In this document: piece by piece, positions 44,310-55,106 of the stretch
Layout of the letters: the number at the start of each line of letters is the position of its first letter
Numbering within the stretch: position 1 is the first letter of the stretch
Assembly: GCF_900187305.1 (NCBI RefSeq)
Contig: NZ_LT906434.1
Coordinates: 1,426,001 to 1,490,000, forward strand
Direction of reading: 5' to 3'
DNA length: 64,000 nucleotides
Source: Neisseria zoodegmatis
GTDB taxonomy: Bacteria; Pseudomonadota; Gammaproteobacteria; Burkholderiales; Neisseriaceae
Made by a program: the position numbers and the translations under genes
Notes under the pieces: generated by a model
What the model was told of the DNA's origin: nothing
Databases searched by the model: none
The model's input: the letters and a program-made list of their open reading frames with translations, nothing else

Positions 44310-45389
44310 ATGACAGCCTTGTCTGATTTTATCCGGCCGGATATCCAATCTTTAACGGCATATCAAGTTGCTGATCTGCCTGAAGGGTTTATCAAGCTGG
44401 ATGCAATGGAGAGTCCTTATCATCCTTTTGTCGATTCCGATGCGTTGCTTGATGAATGGGCATCACTGATTAAAAATGCCCCAATCCATCTTTATCCCAA
44501 TCCCGCCACCAGCGGCTTGCAGGAAGCTTTGCGTAACGCTTTTCATATTCCCGGCGAAGCCAAAATCGCTTTAGGTAACGGCTCTGACGAGTTGATTCAG
44601 CTGTTGACCATGCTGGTAGCAAAGAAGGGCGCGTCGGTATTGGCTCCCGAACCAAGCTTTGTGATGTATAAGCACAATGCAGCACTTTACGGCATGAATT
44701 ATGTAGGCGTTCCTCTGAATGAAGATTTCACGCTTAATCTTCCCGCTATGTTGGATGCCATCGAGCAGCATAACCCCGCTTTAACCTTTATTGCTTACCC
44801 CAATAACCCTACGGGCGTGTGCTTTAAACGTGAAGAAGTGGAGCAGATTATCGCTGCGGCCAAAGGTATTGTCGTGGTGGACGAGGCTTACGGCGCGTTC
44901 AGCGGCGACAGCTTCCTGCCGCAGGCGGGTAGCGTAGAAAATCTTGTGGTGATGCGTACCATCAGCAAAATCGGCTTTGCCGGCTTGCGCATCGGCTATG
45001 CTTCGGGGTCTGCCACCGTGATGGACGAGTTGGCCAAAATCGTACCGCCTTACAACATGAACCAGCTGAGCTTGGCTACGGCGAAATTTGCCTTACACCA
45101 TGCGGAACAAATCAACCGTATCACGGCCCAATTAAAACAAGAGCGGGAAAGCATGTTTGCAGAGCTTTCAAAGTTTGGCCGTCTGAAAGCATTTCCCAGC
45201 GATGCCAACTTTATTACCGTTCGTGTTCCCGATGCGGCAATGCTTTATGAAACATTAAAGCAAAATAAAATTTTAATTAAAAAACTGCATGGCGTTCATC
45301 CGCTGCTAGACCAATGCGTGCGCATTACCATAGGCGCGCCGGAACAAAACGAAGCCGTATTGGCGGTTATGCATAAACTTTATGCCTAA
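44310..45389 (+). CDS. hisC: Histidinol-phosphate aminotransferase
   Basis: The 359-residue PLP enzyme converts imidazole-acetol phosphate and glutamate to histidinol phosphate. The N-terminus carries the family LDAMESPYHP segment. The PLP-binding Lys is in RTISKIGFAGLRIGYASG (about 228-245), YPNNPTGVCF supplies the Asn, and VVVDEAYGAF the Asp and Tyr. Length is normal. hisB follows 76 bases later on the same strand, separated by one DUS, and the pair acts in adjacent steps of histidine synthesis. Confidence 0.95.
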   Translation: MTALSDFIRPDIQSLTAYQVADLPEGFIKLDAMESPYHPFVDSDALLDEWASLIKNAPIHLYPNPATSGLQEALRNAFHIPGEAKIALGNGSDELIQLLTMLVAKKGASVLAPEPSFVMYKHNAALYGMNYVGVPLNEDFTLNLPAMLDAIEQHNPALTFIAYPNNPTGVCFKREEVEQIIAAAKGIVVVDEAYGAFSGDSFLPQAGSVENLVVMRTISKIGFAGLRIGYASGSATVMDELAKIVPPYNMNQLSLATAKFALHHAEQINRITAQLKQERESMFAELSKFGRLKAFPSDANFITVRVPDAAMLYETLKQNKILIKKLHGVHPLLDQCVRITIGAPEQNEAVLAVMHKLYA

Positions 45390-45465
45390 TTTTCAGACGG
45401 CATCATTATTGAAATAAATCTAAATTTATTATTGAAAGCTAACCACATCTATTTGAGAGATACTT

Positions 45466-46413
45466 ATGAATAAGACACAACTTCACTTACAAAACTTACA
45501 GTTTTTAATTAAAGAAGCAGGTTCCATGGCCGAGCTGGCAAGACGTTGCGGTTATGATAACTCTGCATCTTTGTCGCAAATCAAACGCCGTTTGGAGCAG
45601 CAAAGCGATGATGAAAACGGCAGAGGTATCCGCCCCTCGTTGCTGGCCAAGCTGGAAAACGGCATGGGCAAGCGCAAAGGCTGGATGAACCGCGAGCATG
45701 ATCCTGAAATGGAACAACGTAAAAAAGCAGAAGCCGCAGCACGTTTGGAAGAAAGCAAGGCCGAAGCAGCGGCAAATGTACACGCTTTAGCGCCAGTATT
45801 GGATTTTGAGCAAGCTGAAGGCCGCGTTGCTATTGTGAGCCGCAATACTTACGAAACGCAGATTACAGTTGCCATTAACCTCGACGGCACAGGCAAGAGC
45901 CGCCTCGACACAGGTGTGCCGTTCCTCAACCACATGCTTGAGCAAATCGCCCGCCACGGCATGATTGATATGGACATTACCTGCAAAGGCGACGTACATA
46001 TCGACGACCACCATTCGGTAGAAGATATCGGTATTACTTTAGGGCAGGCATTGAAAAAGGCATTGGGCGATAAAGCAGGTGTGCGCCGTTATGGTCATGC
46101 CTATGTGCCGCTGGACGAAGCTTTGAGCCGCGTTGTGATTGACTTGTCAGGCCGCCCGGGCTTGGTTTACAACGTTGAATTTACCCGCGCTTGGATTGGC
46201 AAGTTTGATGTGGATTTGTTCAGTGAGTTCTTTACAGGCTTGATCAACCACAGCATGATTACCCTGCACATTGATAATCTGCGCGGCAAAAACGCCCACC
46301 ATCAGGCGGAAACCATATTCAAAGCATTCGGCCGCGCTTTGCGTATGGCGGTAGAGTTTGACGAACGCATGGCAGGTCAAACGCCTTCTACCAAAGGTAC
46401 GCTCACAGCCTGA
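45466..46413 (+). CDS. hisB: Imidazoleglycerol-phosphate dehydratase with N-terminal HTH-like extension
   Basis: The 315-residue protein has the canonical dehydratase in residues about 121-315: metal-binding HHSVEDIGI and [14 protein letters not shown], and a [20 protein letters not shown] stretch. The first about 110 residues are extra: a helical part that looks like a small DNA-binding domain ([20 protein letters not shown], about 19-38), then a Lys/Ala/Glu linker. Most bacterial HisB proteins are about 195-200 residues or carry a phosphatase, not this domain. Meningococcal HisB has a similar N-terminus, as I recall. The enzyme is monofunctional; a regulatory role for the extension is conjecture. 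Confidence 0.93.
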   Translation: MNKTQLHLQNLQFLIKEAGSMAELARRCGYDNSASLSQIKRRLEQQSDDENGRGIRPSLLAKLENGMGKRKGWMNREHDPEMEQRKKAEAAARLEESKAEAAANVHALAPVLDFEQAEGRVAIVSRNTYETQITVAINLDGTGKSRLDTGVPFLNHMLEQIARHGMIDMDITCKGDVHIDDHHSVEDIGITLGQALKKALGDKAGVRRYGHAYVPLDEALSRVVIDLSGRPGLVYNVEFTRAWIGKFDVDLFSEFFTGLINHSMITLHIDNLRGKNAHHQAETIFKAFGRALRMAVEFDERMAGQTPSTKGTLTA

Positions 46414-46440
46414 TAAGCTGATTTCATGTTGAAAAGTTCA

Positions 46441-46476
46441 AATCCCTCAAGTGCTTGCAAAAGCGCTTGAGGGATT
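46441..46476 (+). terminator. hisB terminator
   Basis: AATCCCTCAAG / CTTGAGGGATT stem with a following TTTTG, 28 bases after the hisB stop. Confidence 0.88.
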
Positions 46477-46501
46477 TTGATTTCTTGTTGAGGCCGTCTG
46501 A

Positions 46502-46632
46502 AAACGAGCTTGGCGAGTTTCGCTAAAGCGAACAACGAGAGCTTCGATAAAACGAGCTTGGCGAGTTTCGCTAAAGCGAACAATGAGAGCTTCGACAAAA
46601 CGAGCTAGCGTGAGTTTCGGCTAAAACAAACC
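46502..46632. repeat. 48-base tandem repeat, about 2.7 copies, after a DUS
   Basis: Units starting AAACGAGCTTGGCGAGTTTC at 46502 and 46550 are almost identical (a C/T and a T/C difference), and a degenerate third starts at 46598. The unit contains GAAAGCTC-like and GAGTTTCGCTAAAGCGAA sub-palindromes. Located between hisB and proA in 330 non-coding bases. Confidence 0.88.
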
Positions 46633-46804
46633 CATGCAACTGCGAAAAACAATGTGTCACATCAAATGATGGCCGAATCTTGCTACCGCATACTTTGTGC
46701 TAGAATCACCCGAACCCAATAAAACAATACGGCAGGCAATTTTTCGAGGGTCGCCGCGTTGTTCGGTAAGTCATTATCTTTAACCGTTACCACGGCTGGT
46801 TATT
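46633..46804. other. Leader region of proA
   Basis: 172 bases without a gene. TAGAAT near 46711 is a possible -10 box, but the best upstream match to a -35 box is weakly spaced. Nothing else clear. Confidence 0.3.
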
Positions 46805-48064
46805 ATGCACTCTATTCAAGAATACGTTCGACAAACCGCATCTTCCGCCAAACAAGCTTTTTATGAGCTGGCGGAAGCTTCTACCGCACAAAAAAATTCA
46901 GCGCTTTTGCGTTTGGCAGAATTATTGAAGCACCATCAAGACGCCATTATTGCCGCCAATGCCCAAGATATGGCACAAGCCGAGGCAAAAGGCTTAGATT
47001 CCGCTTTGCTCGACCGTTTGAAGCTTGGCCCTCAAACAATAGAGAGCATGTGCGAAGGTTTGCGCCAGATTGCCGCTTTGCCCGACCCGGTGGGAGAAAT
47101 GGACGAATTCCGCATCCGCCCAAACGGCTTGCAAATAGGCAAAATGCGTGTGCCTTTAGGCGTGATCGGCATTATTTACGAGTCTCGCCCCAATGTTACC
47201 GTTGATGCCGCGGCGCTGTGTTTGAAATCAGGCAATGCCTGCGTGTTGCGCGGAGGTAGCGAGGCCTTCAACAGCAATATGGCGATTGCCAAGTTGATTT
47301 CTCAGGCCTTGTCGGAAAATAAATTGCCGGTAGCAGCGGTGCGCTTTATCGAAAATACCGATAGAGAAAGCGTTGGCGCCATGTTGCAGATTCCCGGCTT
47401 GATTGACGTTATCATTCCCCGAGGCGGTAAATCATTGGTGGCGCGCATCAGCGCAGAGGCTAGGGTGCCGGTTATCAAACACCTAGACGGCATTTGCCAT
47501 GTTTACATTGATCAGGCAGCTGATACGCAAAAAGCCGTGGACATTGCCGTGAATGCCAAAACTTCCCGCTACGGCACATGTAATACGATGGAAACCTTGC
47601 TCGTGCACGAAGCGCGTGCCGCTGAAATTCTGCCGCTGCTGGCAGAACAATATGCTCAAAAAGGTGTGGAATTACGCGGTTGCGGGCGCACTTTGGCCTT
47701 GTTGCCAAACATTAAAGCAGCCACAGACGAAGATTGGGACACTGAATACCTCGCGCCCATTTTATCGGTAAAAATCGTTAATGATATGGCCGAAGCAGTT
47801 GCACACATCAATACGCACGGCAGCCATCACACCGACAGCATCGTAACCGAGTCTTATACCGATGCCCAACGCTTCTTGCGTATGGTGGACAGCGCCAGCG
47901 TTATGATCAATGCCAGTACCCGTTTTGCGGATGGCTTCGAATATGGCTTGGGCGCTGAAATCGGTATTTCTACCGACAAAATCCACGTACGCGGCCCCGT
48001 CGGCCTGCATGGTTTGACCAGTCAGAAATGGGTGGTGTTGGGTAACGGGCAGGTTCGTACATAA
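46805..48064 (+). CDS. proA: Gamma-glutamyl phosphate reductase
   Basis: The 419-residue NADPH-dependent enzyme reduces gamma-glutamyl phosphate to glutamate semialdehyde in proline synthesis. Family stretches are [26 protein letters not shown] (catalytic region upstream), [13 protein letters not shown] and the [19 protein letters not shown] segment with the nucleophilic Cys, plus the C-terminal [16 protein letters not shown]. Length is exactly typical. proB is not adjacent. Confidence 0.96.
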   Translation: MHSIQEYVRQTASSAKQAFYELAEASTAQKNSALLRLAELLKHHQDAIIAANAQDMAQAEAKGLDSALLDRLKLGPQTIESMCEGLRQIAALPDPVGEMDEFRIRPNGLQIGKMRVPLGVIGIIYESRPNVTVDAAALCLKSGNACVLRGGSEAFNSNMAIAKLISQALSENKLPVAAVRFIENTDRESVGAMLQIPGLIDVIIPRGGKSLVARISAEARVPVIKHLDGICHVYIDQAADTQKAVDIAVNAKTSRYGTCNTMETLLVHEARAAEILPLLAEQYAQKGVELRGCGRTLALLPNIKAATDEDWDTEYLAPILSVKIVNDMAEAVAHINTHGSHHTDSIVTESYTDAQRFLRMVDSASVMINASTRFADGFEYGLGAEIGISTDKIHVRGPVGLHGLTSQKWVVLGNGQVRT

Positions 48065-48085
48065 ATACTGCATTGGTGATTACGC

Positions 48086-48119
48086 AGAGGCCGTCTGAAA
48101 AGAATTTCAGACGGCCTCT
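48086..48119. terminator. DUS-pair terminator of proA
   Basis: AGAGGCCGTCTGAAA / TTTCAGACGGCCTCT stem just after proA, shared with the convergent ppiB. Confidence 0.9.
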
Positions 48120-48164
48120 TGGTTTTCACAGAATCATATCTGTTGATTAACAACTTTCAAGTCG

Positions 48165-48656
48165 TTACACGATTTCCGCTTTGGTAATCACCACCGCATC
48201 TACCGGCACATCATCGTGATAGCCATGGCGCTTGGTTTTCACATTTTCAATAGCGTCCACCACATCAGTACCTTCTACCACTTTGCCGAATACAGCGTAG
48301 CCCCAGCCGTGCAGGCTCGGTTCGGTGTGGTTCAGGAACGTATTGTCTTTCGTATTGATGAAAAACTGCGAAGAAGCAGAGTGGGGCGCTTGGGTACGGG
48401 CCATGGCGATGGTGTATTTGTCGTTTTTCAAGCCGTTTTGGGCTTCGTTTTGAATCGGATCGCGGCCTTCTTTTTCATTCATGTTTTCGTCCATACCGCC
48501 GCCTTGAATCATGAAGCCTTTGATAACGCGGTGGAAAATCAGGCCGTCGTAAAAACCGTCTTTAACATATTGCTCGAAGTTAGCTGCAGTTACCGGAGCT
48601 TTTTCGTAGTCGAGTTCGATGCCGATAACGCCGAAATTGGTGTGTAATTTAATCAT
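48165..48656 (-). CDS. ppiB: Peptidyl-prolyl cis-trans isomerase B (cyclophilin)
   Basis: The 163-residue cytoplasmic cyclophilin catalyses proline isomerisation in folding proteins. Characteristic sequences are [17 protein letters not shown] (about 36-52), [17 protein letters not shown] (about 87-103) and [10 protein letters not shown]. No signal peptide. Length is normal for PpiB. Encoded alone, with the thioredoxin reductase gene upstream on the same strand. Confidence 0.96.
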   Translation of the reverse strand: MIKLHTNFGVIGIELDYEKAPVTAANFEQYVKDGFYDGLIFHRVIKGFMIQGGGMDENMNEKEGRDPIQNEAQNGLKNDKYTIAMARTQAPHSASSQFFINTKDNTFLNHTEPSLHGWGYAVFGKVVEGTDVVDAIENVKTKRHGYHDDVPVDAVVITKAEIV

Positions 48657-48685
48657 GGTTAATCCTTTCTGATAGATAACGGTAG

Positions 48686-48712
48686 AGGCCGTCTGAACCG
48701 TTCAGACGGCCT
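48686..48712 (-). terminator. trxB terminator, DUS pair
   Basis: AGGCCGTCTGAA / TTCAGACGGCCT stem 12 bases after the trxB stop on the minus strand. Confidence 0.88.
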
Positions 48713-48723
48713 TACAGATATGT

Positions 48724-49713
<990 letters not shown>

Positions 49714-49767
49714 CTACATTTTTATCATGTAAACATGAATAAAAGAGTAGAAGTGCGACTAATTGCT

Positions 49768-49809
49768 CAGGCCGTCTGAAAACCATGTTTATAGTTTTCA
49801 GACGGCCTG
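49768..49809. terminator. DUS-pair hairpin upstream of trxB and after the lipoprotein gene
   Basis: CAGGCCGTCTGAAAAC / GTTTTCAGACGGCCTG, 7 bases beyond the stop of the gene at 49817. Confidence 0.85.
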
Positions 49810-49816
49810 TATATGG

Positions 49817-50377
49817 TTAGCGGCGACGGAACCCACCGCTTCTGCGCGCGGGCGCACGGTGGTTGGGTTGCGCTTTATTGGTTTGGCGGTAGTTGGGCTG
49901 CGCAGCTTTGTTTTGCGCAGGAACCGTTTTCGTGTTCAACTGCTGGCTGGTGCGCCGCTGAGCCTGTGCCGATTGGTAATAATTCGCTTGGGCACGGCGC
50001 ACGGCAGGGGTATCCGCGCGGGCTTTTTGGAACTTATTCGCCAAAGCATTACCGATAAACGCACCGGCTGCTGCGCCTACCAAACTTTGAAGCAGCCAGC
50101 TGCCGCTGGTTTGGTCGTAAATGTATTGTTGGCCGTCGGTGCCGGTAACCGGTTCGCCGTTGTTGCCGTTAGCCAAAAATTCGGCAGGAATCGTGTCTTT
50201 TACTGCGCTGGCAGTCAATTCATAAACCGTATTGTCTTGTTGGGCATTTTGTTGGCTCAACTGCTGTTGCAAAGCCTCGATCTGCTTTTGCTGTTGCTCC
50301 AATTTCGCTTGCGTATCGTCTTTACAGGCGGTCAAAGCAAAAGCTGAAGTAATAGTTAGGATAATGATTTTTTTCAT
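49817..50377 (-). CDS. Lipoprotein with glycine-zipper segment
   Basis: The 186-residue protein has a signal peptide with lipobox LTAC (about 15-18), then a Gln-rich coiled coil (about 22-50, LEQQQKQIEALQQQLSQQNA). A hydrophobic glycine zipper (LVGAAAGAFIGNALANKF, about 97-114) follows, and a basic, Arg/Gln/Asn-rich C-terminal tail ends in RRSGGFRRR. It is probably anchored in the outer membrane. Function unknown. The tail could bind anionic surface polymers, which is only a guess from its charge. Confidence 0.7.
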   Translation of the reverse strand: MKKIIILTITSAFALTACKDDTQAKLEQQQKQIEALQQQLSQQNAQQDNTVYELTASAVKDTIPAEFLANGNNGEPVTGTDGQQYIYDQTSGSWLLQSLVGAAAGAFIGNALANKFQKARADTPAVRRAQANYYQSAQAQRRTSQQLNTKTVPAQNKAAQPNYRQTNKAQPNHRAPARRSGGFRRR

Positions 50378-50516
50378 TCTTTTTCCGTTTTAAAAGAAAC
50401 AGGGGAAAGCAGTATGCTCGGATTGATAATATAGGGTAGGGTAGGATTTATTCAAGGCCGTCTGAAACATTTGCTGCTAAAATAGCGAAAACCTATTTTC
50501 ATCATCCTCACTTTCA

Positions 50517-50873
50517 ATGAAACATCCGGCCCCGCAAGAAATCCGTCTCAATCATCACCGCGACGCACTGACATTAGTTTATCAAGGCATCGAAAAAAAA
50601 CTTCCTGCCGAATATTTGCGCGTATACTCGCCCAGTGCCGAAGTGAGAGGGCACGCTCCGGGACAAGCAATACTGCAAACCGGCAAAGTAGATGTTTTGA
50701 TTACCGATTTATATCCCGCCGGTCATTATGCTTTGAAAATCACTTTTTCAGACGGCCACGATAGCGGCCTCTACGACTGGGATTATTTATATAAATTGGC
50801 ACACGAATACGATACAATGTGGGCCGAATACTTACACCAAATCGAGAAGCAGGGTGCTTCGCGCCAAGCCTAA
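50517..50873 (+). CDS. DUF971 family protein
   Basis: The 118-residue protein matches the DUF971 (gamma-butyrobetaine hydroxylase N-terminal-like) family, with the typical IRLNHHRDALTLVYQG start, LPAEYLRVYSPSAEVRGH and GHYALKITFSDGHDSGLYDWDYLYKL. It may bind iron or an iron-sulfur cluster, but no role is established. It is immediately upstream of ubiE, a pairing seen in many beta- and gamma-proteobacteria, and is likely co-transcribed with it. Confidence 0.88.
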   Translation: MKHPAPQEIRLNHHRDALTLVYQGIEKKLPAEYLRVYSPSAEVRGHAPGQAILQTGKVDVLITDLYPAGHYALKITFSDGHDSGLYDWDYLYKLAHEYDTMWAEYLHQIEKQGASRQA

Positions 50874-50930
50874 ACTACTTACCGCACCTAAGAATTCCCG
50901 ATCCGATTTTCCTGAAAAGAAAGCCACAAC

Positions 50931-51668
50931 ATGAGCGACAACAAAACCCATTTCGGCTACCAAACCGTTAACGAAAGCGAAAAAGCCGGCAAAGTAGCCG
51001 AGGTTTTCCATTCCGTAGCTAAAAATTACGACATTATGAACGACGTCATGTCCGGCGGATTACACCGCGTTTGGAAGCACTTTACCATCAACACCGCACG
51101 CTTGAAAAAAGGCGATAAAGTTTTAGACATTGCCGGAGGCACAGGTGATTTGTCGCGCGGTTGGGCAAAAAGAGTAGGGCAAGAGGGCGAAGTATGGCTC
51201 ACCGACATTAATTCATCCATGCTTTCAGTCGGGCGTGACCGCTTGCTTAACGAAGGTATCATTCTTCCCGTATCGTTGGCAGATGCCGAAAAACTGCCTT
51301 TCCCGGATAATTATTTCAACTTGGTATCCGTAGCTTTCGGCCTGCGCAACATGACGCACAAAGAAGCCGCCCTTAAAGAAATGTACCGCGTATTAAAACC
51401 CGGCGGCACTTTATTGGTATTGGAATTTTCCAAAGTATTCAAACCATTAGAGCCGGCTTACGATTTGTATTCCTTTAAACTTTTGCCGCTGATGGGTAAA
51501 GTTATTGCAAAAGACGCAGACAGCTATCAATACTTGGCAGAATCCATCCGCATGCACCCTGATCAAGAAACGCTCAAACAAATGATGTTGGATGCAGGAT
51601 TTGATAATGTCGATTACCACAATATGACCGCAGGAGTGGTGGCGCTGCATAAGGGTATTAAATACTAA
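50931..51668 (+). CDS. ubiE: Ubiquinone/menaquinone biosynthesis C-methyltransferase
   Basis: The 245-residue SAM-dependent methyltransferase methylates the quinone ring in ubiquinone and menaquinone synthesis. The N-terminal THFGYQTV segment, [18 protein letters not shown] (SAM motif I, about 65-82) and [24 protein letters not shown] (about 134-157) identify UbiE. Length normal. Followed by a hairpin terminator at 51686. Confidence 0.96.
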   Translation: MSDNKTHFGYQTVNESEKAGKVAEVFHSVAKNYDIMNDVMSGGLHRVWKHFTINTARLKKGDKVLDIAGGTGDLSRGWAKRVGQEGEVWLTDINSSMLSVGRDRLLNEGIILPVSLADAEKLPFPDNYFNLVSVAFGLRNMTHKEAALKEMYRVLKPGGTLLVLEFSKVFKPLEPAYDLYSFKLLPLMGKVIAKDADSYQYLAESIRMHPDQETLKQMMLDAGFDNVDYHNMTAGVVALHKGIKY

Positions 51669-51685
51669 GCAGCAGTTTAGATGAT

Positions 51686-51745
51686 AAACAAGCAAGATTG
51701 CTGATGTTTCGTATTTATTACCGGAAAGCAATCTTGTTTGTTTTT
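51686..51745 (+). terminator. ubiE terminator
   Basis: AAACAAGCAAGATTGCT / AGCAATCTTGTTTGTTTTT stem-loop, 17 bases after the ubiE stop. Confidence 0.88.
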
Positions 51746-51861
51746 GACATCTATAATTTAACATAATTCATATTATGAGAAATTATAGTGGTAGCAAATG
51801 GCTGTGCACTCTGTGCCTTCCAGCAAGGATTTTCAGCAGTTCAATTGTGTACACATGCCGA

Positions 51862-52452
51862 TTAATATTGGCAGTATGCTTTTTTGCTTTGAAAACCGCA
51901 TGTAATGTAAAGCGTGCTGGCGTGTTGGATTAGCAAATTGGGCGGAGTAAATGCCGAGTGTTTAATGGCTTTTAAGGCGGCCGTATCTAAGCTTTCGTAA
52001 CCGCTGCTTTTTGCTAACTTGATTTCTTCTATTACACCATATCGGCTTAAATCTACTTTATAGGTAACGAAACCTTCATAACCCTGCGTTAAAGCATAAT
52101 GAGGATATTGAGGTTGGATTTTGCCTATTTCAAAATTCATACGTTGGCTGTCTTGATTGCTTGTGTAGATGACTTGCCTTTCTCCTGCGGGATGAGCAAG
52201 GTTTTCTATTGTATTGCCTAAGCTTTTGACTGCCTGTTTCGCATAATATTCTCCTGTTGTTTGCTTGTTTAGATGCTTTATCAACTCTTCAGCTTCTTGG
52301 CGTTCGCGATATTTGCTGAATGCGAGATAGCTGATGGCAACAGCGATAACCAATAAAATCATAACAATAGCTGCTGTGTCTGAGTTTGTGCTGTGTTGCC
52401 GCTTATACTTGTATATTTTATCTTCAGGTCTGATCCCGTCACCCCATGCCAT
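51862..52452 (-). CDS. TonB-like protein (energy transducer C-terminal domain)
   Basis: The 196-residue protein has one N-terminal membrane helix (about 27-47) and a C-terminal TonB-like domain (about 115-190, YEGFVTYKVDLSRYGVIEEI then SLDTAALKAIKHSAFTPP). Such proteins reach from the inner membrane into the periplasm. The Pro-rich spacer of true TonB is short or missing here, so transduction of energy to an outer membrane receptor is uncertain. No ExbBD or receptor gene is near. Confidence 0.75.
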   Translation of the reverse strand: MAWGDGIRPEDKIYKYKRQHSTNSDTAAIVMILLVIAVAISYLAFSKYRERQEAEELIKHLNKQTTGEYYAKQAVKSLGNTIENLAHPAGERQVIYTSNQDSQRMNFEIGKIQPQYPHYALTQGYEGFVTYKVDLSRYGVIEEIKLAKSSGYESLDTAALKAIKHSAFTPPNLLIQHASTLYITCGFQSKKAYCQY

Positions 52453-52629
52453 TTTTTAATCCTTTTTGGTTTTAATGACTTTATTAATATTTTAAATATG
52501 AAATTATAATAGAGGCTTAGGAAGAAAAGGAATTTTTATATCAACCGTTTTAGTCTCTGTTTGATTATCGCTACAACCATTCTATTGCCGTAAAATAAGC
52601 AAACTTTATCTTTTCTCAGAAACTTATTT

Positions 52630-53475
52630 ATGCTCAGTTATCGTCATGCTTTTCATGCCGGCAATCATGCCGATGTGCTTAAACATTTTATTTTGTATTT
52701 GGTTTTGGATTATTTTAACCGTAAGGACAAACCTTATTGGTACATAGATACCCACAGCGGTGCCGGTCTTTATGATTTGTATAGTAACGAATCTCAAAAG
52801 GTTGGTGAGTATAAGCAAGGCATTGAACGGTTAAATTCTTCTGACAAACTTCCTGAATTGCTCCAAGCATTTACAGGCCGTCTGAAAGATATTTTGCCGG
52901 GTGAAAACCTTTATTGCGGTTCGCCTTGGTTGGCTCAGGCTTTAACGCGCGCAAGTGATAAGTTGCGTTTGTTTGAACTGCATCCTACTGATTTTAAACA
53001 TTTACAGAATAATATGCAGGAAGCGGGATTGGGTAAACGCGGGCAGGTTATGCAGTCCGACGGTTTTCAGGGATTGATCGCCCTGCTTCCTCCGCCAACC
53101 CGCCGGGCGGTGGTGCTCATTGATCCGCCTTATGAGGAAAAACAAGACTATGCGCGGGTGGCCAATGTTTTAAAAGACGCTAAAAAACGATTTGAATCAG
53201 GATGTTATTTGATCTGGTATCCGTGCTTGAGCCGCGAGGAAAGTAGGAAGCTGCCTGAGCAACTGAAAAAGATTTTTCCCGATAATTATTTAAACGCAGA
53301 ACTCCATGTTCATGCTCCCCGTTCAGACGGCTTCGGTATGCACGGCAGCGGGATGTTTGTCGTGAATCCGCCTTATCTGCTTGCCGAACAGCTGCAAAAG
53401 AATTTACCTGAATTGGTACAAATATTGAGGCAAGACGAATTTGCACGTTTTGTGCTGGATTTTCAGATCAAATAA
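52630..53475 (+). CDS. rlmJ: 23S rRNA (adenine2030-N6)-methyltransferase RlmJ
   Basis: The 281-residue methyltransferase methylates A2030 of 23S rRNA. Family stretches are MLSYRHAFHAGNHADVLKH at the N-terminus, YIDTHSGAGLYDL (SAM motif I), VVLIDPPYEEKQDY (catalytic IDPPYE, about 160-173) and the C-terminal GSGMFVVNPPYLL. Length is normal. Single gene with DUS downstream near 53504. Confidence 0.94.
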   Translation: MLSYRHAFHAGNHADVLKHFILYLVLDYFNRKDKPYWYIDTHSGAGLYDLYSNESQKVGEYKQGIERLNSSDKLPELLQAFTGRLKDILPGENLYCGSPWLAQALTRASDKLRLFELHPTDFKHLQNNMQEAGLGKRGQVMQSDGFQGLIALLPPPTRRAVVLIDPPYEEKQDYARVANVLKDAKKRFESGCYLIWYPCLSREESRKLPEQLKKIFPDNYLNAELHVHAPRSDGFGMHGSGMFVVNPPYLLAEQLQKNLPELVQILRQDEFARFVLDFQIK

Positions 53476-53531
53476 GCCTGCTGGGACTTATCTATAAAAA
53501 AATTCAGACGGCCTATGGATAAATATGCCGC

Positions 53532-54215
53532 TTATTTCCAGATGCTGCTTTCTGTATGCAAATAACGGGCATCGTCAAAGGTAGCCAGCCACTGGGGGCG
53601 AAGCGCGACAAATATCGCGGTAAAAATGCCGTTTAAAAACGCTTCGCCCCATGTAAGCAGGAAGAAAACAGGAAATGCCGACGACCACAGCGCTTCCGCT
53701 GAAAACACGCCCGCTGTTTGCAGCAGCAAAACGATGAATACGCCGGTCAACAGCATGCCTAATGCGGCTGAAATAAAGCCGTTGAAAAAAATATACACGA
53801 ACAAATTAGGCGGCAGGCGAACCGCTATTTTGCGTAACAGCAGGTTTATGCTCAAGGCGGGCAATAATAAAAACAGTGCGTTAAGACTGGTTACGCCAAG
53901 GTTTTCAATGCCGTGAACGGCGGCATACGGTATCAGCAGTAAAGTGCTCAACCATAAAGCGGCCGGTGTGCCCAGCATCAAGGCAACTAAATTGATGCCG
54001 AGAAGATGGTAGTTCATTCCGGCTAACTGACCGCTGCTTAAATCGGCGTTTAAGGTCCATAAAACGGCCAAGCAGATGACTGCAACACTAATGGCGGCAG
54101 GATGCTTCGCTGCGGCCGAGAAAGCGCGTCGGGCGGTAAGCAGCAGAAAAGCCGCCCAGATAATGTGGGCGGCGATTGTCCATTCGAACGGAAACCATGG
54201 GTTAAGGAAGTTCAT
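53532..54215 (-). CDS. CbiM-like energy-coupling factor transporter permease
   Basis: The membrane protein of about 227 residues has six or seven helices and the CbiM-type segments FEWTIAAHIIWAAFL, MNYHLLGINLVALMLGTP and LTWGEAFLNGIFTAIF. CbiM-like proteins are the substrate component of nickel or cobalt importers. No cbiNQO partners are adjacent, as in other lone members annotated as ECF permease. ATG at 54215 preferred. Ligand not predictable. Confidence 0.8.
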   Translation of the reverse strand: MNFLNPWFPFEWTIAAHIIWAAFLLLTARRAFSAAAKHPAAISVAVICLAVLWTLNADLSSGQLAGMNYHLLGINLVALMLGTPAALWLSTLLLIPYAAVHGIENLGVTSLNALFLLLPALSINLLLRKIAVRLPPNLFVYIFFNGFISAALGMLLTGVFIVLLLQTAGVFSAEALWSSAFPVFFLLTWGEAFLNGIFTAIFVALRPQWLATFDDARYLHTESSIWK

Positions 54216-54346
54216 CAAACAGCTTATAAAAGTTTTAGCGAAGTGCGCAAAGCTCACTTTCAGACGGCCTGATTATAAAGGCGGACGGGTGTTTTGAGAA
54301 ATACCTGTCCGCTATTTGTTTCAAGCCGATTACTTGGTTTAATGGA

Positions 54347-54982
54347 TTACTGAAGCTCGCGGATGTCGCGCCAGCCGTCGTTGGTTTTGACTAAAGTCGC
54401 CGTTTTGGTGCGTGTTGCTTCGGGGTGTTTCCAGCCGTTGCCGGCTTCTTTTAAGAATTTTTCAGCCCATTTTTCCGTTTCAAAACGCGCCTCATACGAT
54501 ACTTTGCTGACAGTCATGCCGTCTGAAGGTGTCGGCTCTGTGAACCAATTGATTTTTTCGACTTTTTGCGTTCCGATGCAGAAACGCGGCTCCAAGCCTT
54601 CTTCACGGATTTTGCCTTTGCCTTTTTCGGTCAGCTCGTAAACGTAAACGCTGGTTTTGTTTTTAGTGCCCGGAAATTCAAAGGTTTCGGACGATTGTTT
54701 TTTATAAAACCCTTCGCTGTCCAAAATTTTCATTTGCGCGATGGCCGATTGATTGATTTTGTCGCCGTTTGCGTTGCGGTCGGGGATTTTAATTTGGTTC
54801 AGACCCAGCAAGGTTTGAACAGCCATGCCGTTGGTTTCGATTTTAACAGTTAAAGGAACGCATACGCCTTGTTGCGAAATGTGTTGGTTGATGGCTTTTT
54901 CAAAAGTAGATTTGCCGGGAGAGTTGCCGGAACAGGCGCCGAGCAGCAAAGCGGCGCACACGGTTAAAGCGGTTTTGTACAT
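54347..54982 (-). CDS. Neisserial lipoprotein of unknown function
   Basis: The 211-residue protein has a lipobox LGAC (about 14-17) and a mature region of mixed alpha and beta character, with two Cys at about 41 and 136 that could pair. Several short charged repeats (EKWAEKFLKEAG, KTNDGWRDIREL) but no catalytic motif. Likely periplasmic or outer-membrane anchored. I do not recognise a wider family. Isolated gene. Confidence 0.75.
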   Translation of the reverse strand: MYKTALTVCAALLLGACSGNSPGKSTFEKAINQHISQQGVCVPLTVKIETNGMAVQTLLGLNQIKIPDRNANGDKINQSAIAQMKILDSEGFYKKQSSETFEFPGTKNKTSVYVYELTEKGKGKIREEGLEPRFCIGTQKVEKINWFTEPTPSDGMTVSKVSYEARFETEKWAEKFLKEAGNGWKHPEATRTKTATLVKTNDGWRDIRELQ

Positions 54983-55106
54983 TTCATGCTCCTTGCGGAC
55001 TTAGATTTTACAGTTAAAACAGCATATCCTTTTTTAGCGTTCATGACAAACCTTGCGCCCGTGCTTACAATAGAGGCCGTCTGAAATCATTACGGATACC
55101 CACATC

